The notes under the pieces were generated by a model. That model did not search any database and was not told the origin of the DNA. It was given only the letters and a program-made list of their open reading frames with translations. Source: Leclercia sp. S52 (GTDB lineage Bacteria; Pseudomonadota; Gammaproteobacteria; Enterobacterales; Enterobacteriaceae). Taken from it: 64,000 nt of DNA. Positions 56,514 to 64,000 of the stretch are shown in pieces (the first letter of the stretch is position 1; the number at the start of each line of letters is the position of its first letter). The translations under genes and the position numbers were made by a program. The stretch spans positions 3,844,001 to 3,908,000 of the forward strand of contig NZ_CP152474.1 in the NCBI RefSeq assembly GCF_039727615.1, read 5' to 3'.

Positions 56514-57305
56514 TTAGAGATCAGATTCCTGGCGTTTTACTTCCTGCCACACTTCTTCCATCGCATCGAGGTCCACGCCGGTCATTTCCAGGCCGCGGGC
56601 AGCGATAATCCGCTCCACTTCCCGGAAGCGGCGTTCGAATTTGAGGTTGGCTTTTTGCAGCGCCACTTCGGCTTTGACCCCCAGATGTCGTGAAAGGTTG
56701 ACGGTGGCAAATAGCAGGTCGCCCATCTCCTCTTCCACCTTGTCCTGATCCACTACTGCCTGTTGCGCTTCGTGCATCACCTCGTCGATCTCTTCATGCA
56801 CTTTGTCGAGCACCGGGCCCAAAGAGGTCCAGTCAAACCCGACCGTCGAGCAGCGTTTCTGGATCTTATGCGCACGCATCAGCGCCGGCAGGCTTAACGG
56901 GATGTCGTCCAGCGCCGAATGTTGGGATTTTTCAGCCCGCTCCGCGCTTTTGATCTGCTCCCAGCGGGCCAGCACTTCGGTACTGTTTTCAGCGGTGGCA
57001 TCACCAAAGATGTGCGGGTGGCGGCGTTCCAGCTTATCGCTGATGGCGGCGCAGATATCGTTGAAATCGAAGCGCCCCTCTTCCTGAGCCATCTGGGCGT
57101 AGAACACCACCTGGAACAGCAGGTCGCCCAGCTCACCGCGCAGATCGTCAAAATCTTCCCGGGAGATGGCATCCAGCACCTCGTAGGTCTCTTCCAGAGT
57201 GTAGGGAGCGATGGTGGCGAAAGTCTGCTCTTTATCCCACGGACAGCCGGTTTCCGGGTCGCGCAGACGTTTCATAATGCCGAGCAGGCGGTCGATTTGG
57301 GTCAT
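56514..57305 (-). CDS. mazG: Nucleoside triphosphate pyrophosphohydrolase MazG
   Basis: All-alpha NTP pyrophosphatase of 263 residues with two MazG domains. EExxE-type metal motifs are visible in LEETYEVLDAI and DLRGELGDLLFQVVFYAQ, repeated as KVHEEIDEVMHEA and VEEEMGDLLFATVNL. E. coli MazG lowers ppGpp during starvation. Here it follows relA after only a REP element; the mazEF toxin-antitoxin pair found between them in E. coli is absent. Confidence 0.96.
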   Translation of the reverse strand: MTQIDRLLGIMKRLRDPETGCPWDKEQTFATIAPYTLEETYEVLDAISREDFDDLRGELGDLLFQVVFYAQMAQEEGRFDFNDICAAISDKLERRHPHIFGDATAENSTEVLARWEQIKSAERAEKSQHSALDDIPLSLPALMRAHKIQKRCSTVGFDWTSLGPVLDKVHEEIDEVMHEAQQAVVDQDKVEEEMGDLLFATVNLSRHLGVKAEVALQKANLKFERRFREVERIIAARGLEMTGVDLDAMEEVWQEVKRQESDL

Positions 57306-57328
57306 GTCTTATCCTGTTAAATCGGTAA

Positions 57329-57361
57329 TGCCGGGTGGCGGCTGCGCCTTACCCGGCCTAC
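57329..57361 (-). repeat. REP element between relA and mazG
   Basis: TGCCGGGTGGCGGCTGCGCC followed by TTACCCGGCCTAC. It occupies about half of the 70-base gap where E. coli carries mazEF. Confidence 0.8.
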
Positions 57362-57375
57362 AAAAGAAGGGGCGA

Positions 57376-59613
57376 TTATCCGCCGTGCAGACGGCGGGCG
57401 TCGATCACATCCGGAACCTGGTTCAGCTTTCCGAGCACCCGGCCCAGCACCTGCAGGTTATAGATTTCGATGGTCATATCGATAGTGGCGAGCTGCTGGC
57501 GAGTGTCGCTGCGGCTGGCAACGCCCAGCACGTTCACCTTTTCGTTCGCCAGAATGGTGGTGATATCGCGCAGCAGGCCGCTGCGATCGTTGGCCGAGAC
57601 CCGTACCACCAGCGAATAGCCGGCGGAGTAGCTCTCGCCCCACACCGCATCGACGATACGTTCCGGCGCGTGGGACTGTAAATCGTCCAGCTGATCGCAG
57701 TCCGCGCGGTGGATAGAGATCCCGCGCCCCTGGGTGATAAAGCCGACGATCTCGTCCCCCGGGATTGGCTGGCAGCAGCGGGCAATGTGGTGCATCAGAT
57801 TGCCGACGCCTTCCACCACTACCCTGCCGTTGTCTTTTTCTTTGCTGCGGTGCTGCGGCGCATAGGTCTTCTGCTGCAGCTGTTTCAGCGCCGCCGCATC
57901 CTGCTCTGCCGCGCTCGGTTTATTGAACTGCGCCTGCAGGAAATTCACCATCTGGTTAAGACGAATATCCCCACCGCCGATGGCGGCCAGCAGTTCATCC
58001 AGCTCGTTAAAGTTGTAGCGCGGCAGCAGCTGTTTTTCCGCCTCTTTCAGGTGGATGCCCAGATGCTCCAGCTCGTCGTCGAGGATCTGGCGACCGGCAA
58101 GGATGTTTTTGTCACGATCCTGCTTACGGAACCAGGCGTGGATCTTGGAGCGTCCGCGGCTGGTGGTGATATAGCCCAGGTTCGGGTTCAGCCAGTCGCG
58201 GCTCGGGTTCGGCTGCTTCTGGGTGATGATGTCGACCTGATCGCCCATCTGCAGCTGATAGGTGAATGGCACGATACGGCCGCCGATCTTGGCGCCGATG
58301 CAGCGGTGCCCCACGTCGCTGTGGATGTGGTAAGCGAAGTCGAGCGGCGTTGAGCCTGCCGGCAGATCAACCACATCGCCTTTCGGCGTAAAGACGTAGA
58401 CCCGGTCGTCAAAGACCTGGCTGCGCACCTCGTCAAGCATCTCGCCGGAGTCGGCCATCTCTTCCTGCCACGCAATCAGCTTGCGCAGCCAGGCGATACG
58501 ATCTTCGTGGCCGGAGCGCGCCCCGCCTGAGGTGCCCTCTTTGTACTTCCAGTGCGCGGCAACGCCCAGCTCGGACTCTTCGTGCATCTGTTTGGTGCGG
58601 ATCTGGATCTCCACCGGTTTACCGCCCGGCCCCAGCACCACGGTATGGATCGACTGGTAGCCGTTCGGTTTCGGGTTGGCGACGTAGTCGTCAAACTCAT
58701 CCGGCATGTGGCGGAAATGGGTGTGAACAATCCCCAGCGCGGCGTAGCAGTCCTGCAGACGCTCGGCAACGATGCGCACGGCGCGCACATCAAACAGCTC
58801 ATCAAAGGCGAGATGCTTTTTCTGCATTTTGCGCCAGATGCTGTAGATATGCTTTGGCCGACCATAGACTTCGGCCTTCACGCCCTCTTCTTTCATCGAC
58901 TGACGTAAGCCGCCGACAAACTCCTCGATATAGTGTTCGCGATCGATACGGCGTTCGTGCAGCAATTTAGCAATACGTTTGTATTCCGCCGGGTGCAGGT
59001 AGCGGAAGCAGTAATCTTCCAGCTCCCATTTCAGTTGCCCGATGCCCAGACGGTTTGCCAGCGGGGCATAGATATTGGTGCACTCTTTCGCCGCCAGCAC
59101 GCGCTCATCTTCCGGCGCGTCCTTCACTTCCCGCAGATGGGCAACACGTTCGGCAAGCTTAATCACCACGCAGCGGAAGTCATCCACCATCGCCAGCAGC
59201 ATACGGCGAACGTTATCGACCTGTTCGGAAGAGACGGAGTCGGTGTGGGTGGCTTTCAGCTGGCGGATAGCCGCCATGTCGCGCACGCCGTGGATCAGCG
59301 AGACGATCGATGTCCCGACGCTTTCGCGCAGCACCTCTTCGGAAACTACCTCGGCGTCGGCCAGCGGGAACAGCATGGCGGCGAGCAGGGTGTCGATATC
59401 CATGCTGAGCATGGAGAGGATTTCCACCATCTCCACGCCGCGCCACAGCAGCAGCTCGGCATCGGGATGCCCCTTGGTGGTGCGCAGACAGTAAGCCCAG
59501 GTTTCGGTTAAGCGTTCACACGACTGCTGGCTGGCAATCCCCAGACTTGCGATCCATTTTTGTGGGTCAAACTCACCAGCTTTATTGAGATGTGCACTTC
59601 TTACCGCAACCAT
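57376..59613 (-). CDS. relA: GTP pyrophosphokinase RelA
   Basis: (p)ppGpp synthetase I of the stringent response, 745 residues from the ATG at 59613 (MVAVRSAHLNKAGEFD). The frame is open 37 codons upstream, but AAAGGAGAG precedes this ATG and it matches E. coli. It has a degenerate HD domain, a synthetase domain (YGRPKHIYSIWRKMQKK, NGYQSIHTVVLGPGG), a TGS domain (VYVFTPKGDVVDLPAGSTPL), a zinc-finger/helical region and a C-terminal ACT domain. It lies 52 bases after rlmD. Confidence 0.97.
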   Translation of the reverse strand: MVAVRSAHLNKAGEFDPQKWIASLGIASQQSCERLTETWAYCLRTTKGHPDAELLLWRGVEMVEILSMLSMDIDTLLAAMLFPLADAEVVSEEVLRESVGTSIVSLIHGVRDMAAIRQLKATHTDSVSSEQVDNVRRMLLAMVDDFRCVVIKLAERVAHLREVKDAPEDERVLAAKECTNIYAPLANRLGIGQLKWELEDYCFRYLHPAEYKRIAKLLHERRIDREHYIEEFVGGLRQSMKEEGVKAEVYGRPKHIYSIWRKMQKKHLAFDELFDVRAVRIVAERLQDCYAALGIVHTHFRHMPDEFDDYVANPKPNGYQSIHTVVLGPGGKPVEIQIRTKQMHEESELGVAAHWKYKEGTSGGARSGHEDRIAWLRKLIAWQEEMADSGEMLDEVRSQVFDDRVYVFTPKGDVVDLPAGSTPLDFAYHIHSDVGHRCIGAKIGGRIVPFTYQLQMGDQVDIITQKQPNPSRDWLNPNLGYITTSRGRSKIHAWFRKQDRDKNILAGRQILDDELEHLGIHLKEAEKQLLPRYNFNELDELLAAIGGGDIRLNQMVNFLQAQFNKPSAAEQDAAALKQLQQKTYAPQHRSKEKDNGRVVVEGVGNLMHHIARCCQPIPGDEIVGFITQGRGISIHRADCDQLDDLQSHAPERIVDAVWGESYSAGYSLVVRVSANDRSGLLRDITTILANEKVNVLGVASRSDTRQQLATIDMTIEIYNLQVLGRVLGKLNQVPDVIDARRLHGG

Positions 59614-59665
59614 TGTCCTCTCCTTTAGGGACCCTTGCCTGTCGAATTCGACAAGCCGAAACTCA

Positions 59666-60964
59666 TCAGTTGTGTTCAAACAACGCCATTGATTCCAGAT
59701 GTCCAGTGTGCGGGAACATATCAAGCATTGCCAGACGCTGAATCTGGTAACCCGCCGCTAATAATGCTTCGCTGTCCCGGGCAAGCGTCGCCGGATTACA
59801 GGAAACATAGACCACGCGTTTTGGAGCGAGTTTAATAATATGCTGCATCACGCCTGGCGCACCTGCTCGGGCCGGATCCAGCAGGATCTTGTCGAAGCCG
59901 TGCGCCGCCCAGGGCTGCTGAGTGACATCCTCTTCCAGATTCTCGTGAAAAAATGTCACGTTTTGCAGCGCATTGTGAATCGCGTTATCGCATGCTTTCT
60001 CCACCAGCGCCGCCACGCCCTCAACACCCACCACGCTGTGCGCCCGTTTTGCCAGCGGCAGGGTAAAGTTACCCATCCCGCAGAACAGATCGAGCACCCG
60101 ATCCTGGGGCTGAATATCTAGCCAGTCGAGCGCGGTCGCGACCATCTTTTGGTTCACGCCGTCATTGACCTGAATGAAATCGCGCGGGCTGAACGTTAAG
60201 CGTAGCCCGTCTGAATCATACCAGGGCGTTTCACCGCTCAGTTGCTCAAGTATCTCGCTTTGCGGGGCGAGATAAAGGTCAAGCTCATGGGAATGCGAAA
60301 AGCGTTCCAGTTTTTCGCGATCTTTGGCCGAAAGCGGTGCAGTATGACGCAGCACCATCAGCGGACCGCTGTTCGCCAGCACCAGTTCGACGTGGCCCAG
60401 GTGGCGAACGCCCTGCAGCTCAGAGAGGCATTTGCGCACTTCTGGCAGCAATGCCTCAAGACGGGGCACCAGAATGGGGCACTGTTTCACATCGACGATG
60501 TCGCTGGAGTTGGCCTTGCGAAAGCCCATCTCCAGACGCGCGGTTTTCGGCTGATAGTTGAGGCTCAGGCGCGCCCGGCGGCGGTAGCCCCAGGGCTTAT
60601 CGGCTATCACTTCGTTGACGTCGTGCTTCAGCAGGCGCGCCAGGGCATTGCTTTTGCTGCGCTCCTGTAATGCGATACTGGCATGCTGCTGTTGGCAGCC
60701 GCCGCAGACGCCAAAGTGCGGGCAGCGCGGCGTTTCGCGTTGCGGGCTGTCGTTAAGGCGACGTTTTACCTGCCCGCGGGCATACTGACGTTTCTCTTCC
60801 GTCAGGACGATCTCTGCACGTTCGTCGGGCAGCAGGCCGGGAATAAACAGGGCTTTACCATCATGGCGCGCCACCCCCTGACCGAAGGGGTCGAGGTCTG
60901 TCACATCAACAGTTATGATCTGACGCGTCGTCACGCGCCGCTTTGCAGAGTAGAATTGCGCCAT
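59666..60964 (-). CDS. rlmD: 23S rRNA (uracil(1939)-C(5))-methyltransferase RlmD
   Basis: Fe-S rRNA methyltransferase of 432 residues. An N-terminal TRAM domain is followed by cluster cysteines in [14 protein letters not shown] plus one in VKQCPIL. SAM motif: [16 protein letters not shown]. The catalytic Cys is in [12 protein letters not shown]. The ATG at 60964 gives [10 protein letters not shown] as in E. coli. It is upstream of relA and divergent from barA, with a 57-base gap. Confidence 0.95.
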   Translation of the reverse strand: MAQFYSAKRRVTTRQIITVDVTDLDPFGQGVARHDGKALFIPGLLPDERAEIVLTEEKRQYARGQVKRRLNDSPQRETPRCPHFGVCGGCQQQHASIALQERSKSNALARLLKHDVNEVIADKPWGYRRRARLSLNYQPKTARLEMGFRKANSSDIVDVKQCPILVPRLEALLPEVRKCLSELQGVRHLGHVELVLANSGPLMVLRHTAPLSAKDREKLERFSHSHELDLYLAPQSEILEQLSGETPWYDSDGLRLTFSPRDFIQVNDGVNQKMVATALDWLDIQPQDRVLDLFCGMGNFTLPLAKRAHSVVGVEGVAALVEKACDNAIHNALQNVTFFHENLEEDVTQQPWAAHGFDKILLDPARAGAPGVMQHIIKLAPKRVVYVSCNPATLARDSEALLAAGYQIQRLAMLDMFPHTGHLESMALFEHN

Positions 60965-61021
60965 TGCCGGGTATTTTCTCAAATGAACATATTGACTCTA
61001 ATTGTCCCATAACGGAACTCC

Positions 61022-63781
61022 ATGACCAACTACAGCCTGCGTGCGCGCATGATGATTTTGATCCTCGCCCCTACCGTACTCATTGGTTTGCTGCTGAGTA
61101 CCTTCTTTGTGGTGCACCGTTATAACGACCTGCAGCGCCAGCTTGAGGATGCCGGGGCCAGCATTATTGAGCCGCTGGCGGTCTCCAGCGAGTACGGCAT
61201 GGCCCTGCAAAATCGCGAGTCTATCGGCCAACTCATCAGCATCCTGCACCGCCGTCACTCGGACATTGTGCGGGCGATCTCGGTGTATGACCAACATAAT
61301 CGCCTGTTTGTGACCTCCAATATCCAGCAGGACCCCGGGGTGCTCAAACTCCCGAACGACACGGCCTTCCCGGCACGGCTGAGCGTGATCCGCCAGGGCG
61401 AGAGAATGATCCTGCGAACGCCGATCATCTCGGAAAGCTATTCGCCGGATGAATCTGCCGAGTCCGATGCTAAGCCCAATAACAACATGCTGGGATATGT
61501 GGCTCTGGAGCTGGATCTCAAGTCCGTGCGGCTGCAGCAGTACCGGGAAATTTTTATCTCCACGGTGATGATGCTGTTTTGTATCGGCATCGCGCTGATT
61601 TTCGGCTGGCGTCTGATGCGCGATGTAACCAGCCCGATCCGCAACATGGTGAATACCGTCGACCGTATCCGCCGGGGGCAGCTCGACAGCCGCGTCGAAG
61701 GTTTTATGCTTGGCGAGCTGGATATGCTGAAAAACGGCATCAACTCGATGGCTATGTCGCTGGCGGCCTACCATGAGGAGATGCAGCATAACGTCGATCA
61801 GGCCACCTCCGATCTGCGGGAAACCCTGGAGCAGATGGAGATCCAGAACGTCGAGCTGGATCTGGCCAAAAAGCGCGCCCAGGAAGCGGCCCGCATTAAA
61901 TCGGAGTTCCTGGCGAACATGTCCCATGAGCTGCGCACCCCGCTCAACGGCGTGATTGGCTTTACCCGCCTGACCCTTAAGACCGAGCTCAATCCGACCC
62001 AGCGCGACCACCTGCATACCATTGAACGCTCGGCCAACAACCTGCTGGCCATCATCAATGACGTGCTGGACTTCTCCAAGCTCGAGGCAGGCAAGCTGAT
62101 TCTCGAGAGCATTCCGTTCCCGCTGCGTAACGTTCTGGATGAGGTGGTCACCCTGCTGGCGCACTCCTCCCACGACAAGGGGCTGGAGCTGACGCTGAAC
62201 ATTAAAAATGATGTGCCGGATAATGTGATTGGCGATCCGCTGCGCCTGCAGCAGGTGATCACCAACCTGGTGGGCAACGCTATCAAGTTCACCGAGAGCG
62301 GTAACATTGACGTGCTGGTCGAAAAGCGCGCCATCAGCAATACCAAGGTGCAGCTTGAGGTGCAGATCCGCGATACCGGGATCGGTATTCCCGAGCGCGA
62401 TCAGTCACGGCTGTTCCAGGCCTTCCGTCAGGCCGACGCCAGTATTTCCCGGCGTCATGGCGGTACCGGCCTGGGGCTGGTGATCACCCAGAAACTGGTT
62501 AACGAGATGGGAGGCGATATCTCCTTCCACAGCCAGCCTAACCGCGGCTCGACCTTCTGGTTCCATATCAATCTCGACCTGAACCCGAATGTTCTGACCG
62601 ATCGACCGGCGATGGATTGTCTGCAGGGTAAACGTCTGGCCTATGTGGAGGCCAATGCCGCCGCCGCGCAAAGCACGCTGGAGGTGTTGAGCACCACCCC
62701 GCTGGAAGTGGTTTACAGCCCGGAGTTCTCCACGCTGTCGGTTGAACATTACGACATTCTGCTGATGGGGATCCCGGTGACCTTTACCGGCGAGCTGACC
62801 ATGCAGCAGGAGCGGCTGGCAAAAGCGTCCTCAATGACCGACTACCTGCTGCTGGCCCTGCCATGCCATGCGCAGATCAACGCCGAAGAGCTGAAACATG
62901 ACGGTGCAGCCGCCTGTCTGCTGAAACCGCTCACCGCCACGCGCCTGCTGCCGACCCTGACAGAGTATTGCCGCCTGAACCATTACGCCGCGTCGCTCGT
63001 GATGGATGAGAGCAAGCTGCCGATGACCGTGATGGCGGTGGATGATAACCCCGCCAACCTGAAGCTGATTGGCGCCCTGCTGGAGGATCAGGTTCAGCAC
63101 GTTGAACTTTGCGAGAGCGGTCTGCAGGCCGTTGAGCGGGCGAAGCAGATGCAGTTTGACCTGATCATGATGGATATTCAGATGCCCGGTATGGACGGGA
63201 TCCGTGCCTGCGAGCTGATCCGCCAGCTTCCCCATCAGCAGCACACTCCGGTGATTGCCGTGACCGCCCACGCGATGGCGGGTCAGAAAGAGAAGCTCTT
63301 GAGCGCCGGGATGAACGACTATCTGGCAAAACCGATTGAAGAAGAGAAGCTGCACAACCTGCTGCAGCGCTACAAGCCCGGCCCTGCGGGAGGTAACTGG
63401 ATTGCCCCTCCGGAGGCACCCGAGATCCCGATCAACATCAGTGCCACCCTCGACTGGCAGCTGGCGCTGCGTCAGGCGGCGGGCAAAAACGACCTGGCGC
63501 GGGAGATGCTGCAGATGCTGGTGGCCTTCCTGCCGGAGATCCGCAATAAGGTAGAGGAACAGCTGGTAGGGGAAAATCCGGAAGACCTGGTCGGGGCGAT
63601 CCACAAACTGCACGGCAGCTGCGGGTACAGTGGCGTGCCACGTCTGAAAAATCTCTGTCATTTACTGGAGCAGCAGCTACGTTCCGGTACGCCGGAAAGC
63701 GAGCTGGAACCGGAGTTTCTGGAGCTGCTGGATGAGATGGATAACGTGACGCGGGAAGCGATGAAGGTGCTGGGCTCATAG
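61022..63781 (+). CDS. barA: Two-component hybrid sensor kinase BarA
   Basis: Tripartite sensor kinase of 919 residues that phosphorylates UvrY and thereby controls CsrB/CsrC. TM1 is at about 10-32, a periplasmic loop follows, then TM2 near 175-197 and HAMP. The kinase core has phospho-acceptor His302 in [13 protein letters not shown]. The receiver has Asp718 in [13 protein letters not shown]-terminal Hpt domain has His864 in [12 protein letters not shown]. All relay residues are present, so the phosphorelay should be functional. GGAACTCC precedes the ATG. Confidence 0.97.
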   Translation: MTNYSLRARMMILILAPTVLIGLLLSTFFVVHRYNDLQRQLEDAGASIIEPLAVSSEYGMALQNRESIGQLISILHRRHSDIVRAISVYDQHNRLFVTSNIQQDPGVLKLPNDTAFPARLSVIRQGERMILRTPIISESYSPDESAESDAKPNNNMLGYVALELDLKSVRLQQYREIFISTVMMLFCIGIALIFGWRLMRDVTSPIRNMVNTVDRIRRGQLDSRVEGFMLGELDMLKNGINSMAMSLAAYHEEMQHNVDQATSDLRETLEQMEIQNVELDLAKKRAQEAARIKSEFLANMSHELRTPLNGVIGFTRLTLKTELNPTQRDHLHTIERSANNLLAIINDVLDFSKLEAGKLILESIPFPLRNVLDEVVTLLAHSSHDKGLELTLNIKNDVPDNVIGDPLRLQQVITNLVGNAIKFTESGNIDVLVEKRAISNTKVQLEVQIRDTGIGIPERDQSRLFQAFRQADASISRRHGGTGLGLVITQKLVNEMGGDISFHSQPNRGSTFWFHINLDLNPNVLTDRPAMDCLQGKRLAYVEANAAAAQSTLEVLSTTPLEVVYSPEFSTLSVEHYDILLMGIPVTFTGELTMQQERLAKASSMTDYLLLALPCHAQINAEELKHDGAAACLLKPLTATRLLPTLTEYCRLNHYAASLVMDESKLPMTVMAVDDNPANLKLIGALLEDQVQHVELCESGLQAVERAKQMQFDLIMMDIQMPGMDGIRACELIRQLPHQQHTPVIAVTAHAMAGQKEKLLSAGMNDYLAKPIEEEKLHNLLQRYKPGPAGGNWIAPPEAPEIPINISATLDWQLALRQAAGKNDLAREMLQMLVAFLPEIRNKVEEQLVGENPEDLVGAIHKLHGSCGYSGVPRLKNLCHLLEQQLRSGTPESELEPEFLELLDEMDNVTREAMKVLGS

Positions 63782-63803
63782 CAAAAGTATGCGCACGGAC
63801 GAT

Positions 63804-63840
63804 CCCCTCTCCCCTTTGGGGAGAGGGTTAGGGTGAGGGG
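63804..63840 (-). repeat. Dispersed palindrome CCCTCTCCC/GGGAGAGGG, copy 3 (inverted)
   Basis: CCCTCTCCCC-TTT-GGGGAGAGGG followed by TTAGGGTGAGG, the reverse complement of the units at 2741 and 23281. It lies between barA and the convergent glycerate kinase gene, right before the latter's stop. Confidence 0.75.
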
Positions 63841-64000
63841 CTACAACCCCATCCCCACCTTCAGCACCGCCGCAATATTCCTCGCCGCCATCCGCACGTT
63901 TTCTTCGGCGTCTTCCAGCGCCTCCTCCAGTGTGCAGATGGTGTAGATCACGCTGAACACCGCATCGATGCCATGATCGTGCACCACGCCGACATCCGCC
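63841..64000 (-). CDS. garK: Glycerate 2-kinase, 3' end only (GarK-like)
   Basis: The last 52 codons of a minus-strand gene that runs off the window. The readable C terminus, DVGVVHDHGIDAVFSVIYTI then NIAAVLKVGMGL, matches GarK/GlxK-family glycerate 2-kinases. GarK acts at the end of the galactarate/glucarate pathway. In E. coli glucarate genes (gud) neighbour barA, which fits. Confidence 0.75.
   Translation of the reverse strand, partial: ADVGVVHDHGIDAVFSVIYTICTLEEALEDAEENVRMAARNIAAVLKVGMGL

Overview
The window is a 64 kb chromosomal segment of a member of the Enterobacteriaceae. Gene content, order and protein sequences match the E. coli/Enterobacter backbone (srl, norRVW, asc, mutS, rpoS-nlpD-pcm-surE-truD-ispFD-ftsB, cysCNDG, cysHIJ, queD/queE, eno-pyrG-mazG-relA-rlmD-barA). 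The high G+C and many REP/BIME palindromes suggest an Enterobacter, Leclercia or Lelliottia relative rather than Escherichia. There are no rRNA or tRNA genes, no insertion sequences, no prophage and no CRISPR array.

Layout. 35-4981: glucitol PTS operon srlAEBD-gutM-srlR-gutQ. 4978-9261: nitric-oxide detoxification, with norR divergent from norVW; three NorR sites and a sigma-54 promoter are readable between them, and norW carries a +1 frameshift. 9426-11379: an unknown 50-residue ORF and a frameshifted SgrR/YbaE-like regulator. 11380-15532: ascG and ascFB for beta-glucosides. 15618-19769: an iron-siderophore ABC importer (its permease also frameshifted) plus an MFS protein, behind a near-consensus promoter with a Fur box. 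19773-20537: ygbA with an NsrR-like site, and a SymE-family toxin gene with a LexA box. 20651-30326: mutS, the kpdBCD hydroxyarylate decarboxylase genes with a divergent MarR regulator, then rpoS, nlpD, pcm and surE. 30307-37741: truD, ispF, ispD, ftsB, ygbE and a cysG-cysDNC operon. 37982-43461: iap and cysJIH. 43766-49909: queD, an AraC-type regulator with a large glycosidase-like tail, an M20 amidohydrolase, an MFS transporter and queE. 49964-53218: nanE-like epimerase, PTS EIICB and an RpiR regulator. 53275-64000: eno, pyrG, mazG, relA, rlmD, barA and the 3' end of a glycerate kinase gene.

Compared with E. coli K-12 several modules are missing at their usual addresses: hypF-hydN and the hyc/hyp/fhlA formate hydrogenlyase cluster (between norW and ygbA), CRISPR-Cas (between iap and cysH) and mazEF (between relA and mazG). 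Their places hold REP elements or the accessory genes above. Three genes (norW, the SgrR-like regulator and the iron permease) are each broken by one extra base in a run of six G or C. The shared signature points either to a systematic sequencing error or to strand slippage. The most interesting accessory signals are the LexA-controlled symE-like gene beside mutS, the Fur-controlled iron locus, the duplicated operator upstream of the nanE/PTS pair, and the AraC-glycosidase-like fusion facing an amidohydrolase-MFS pair.
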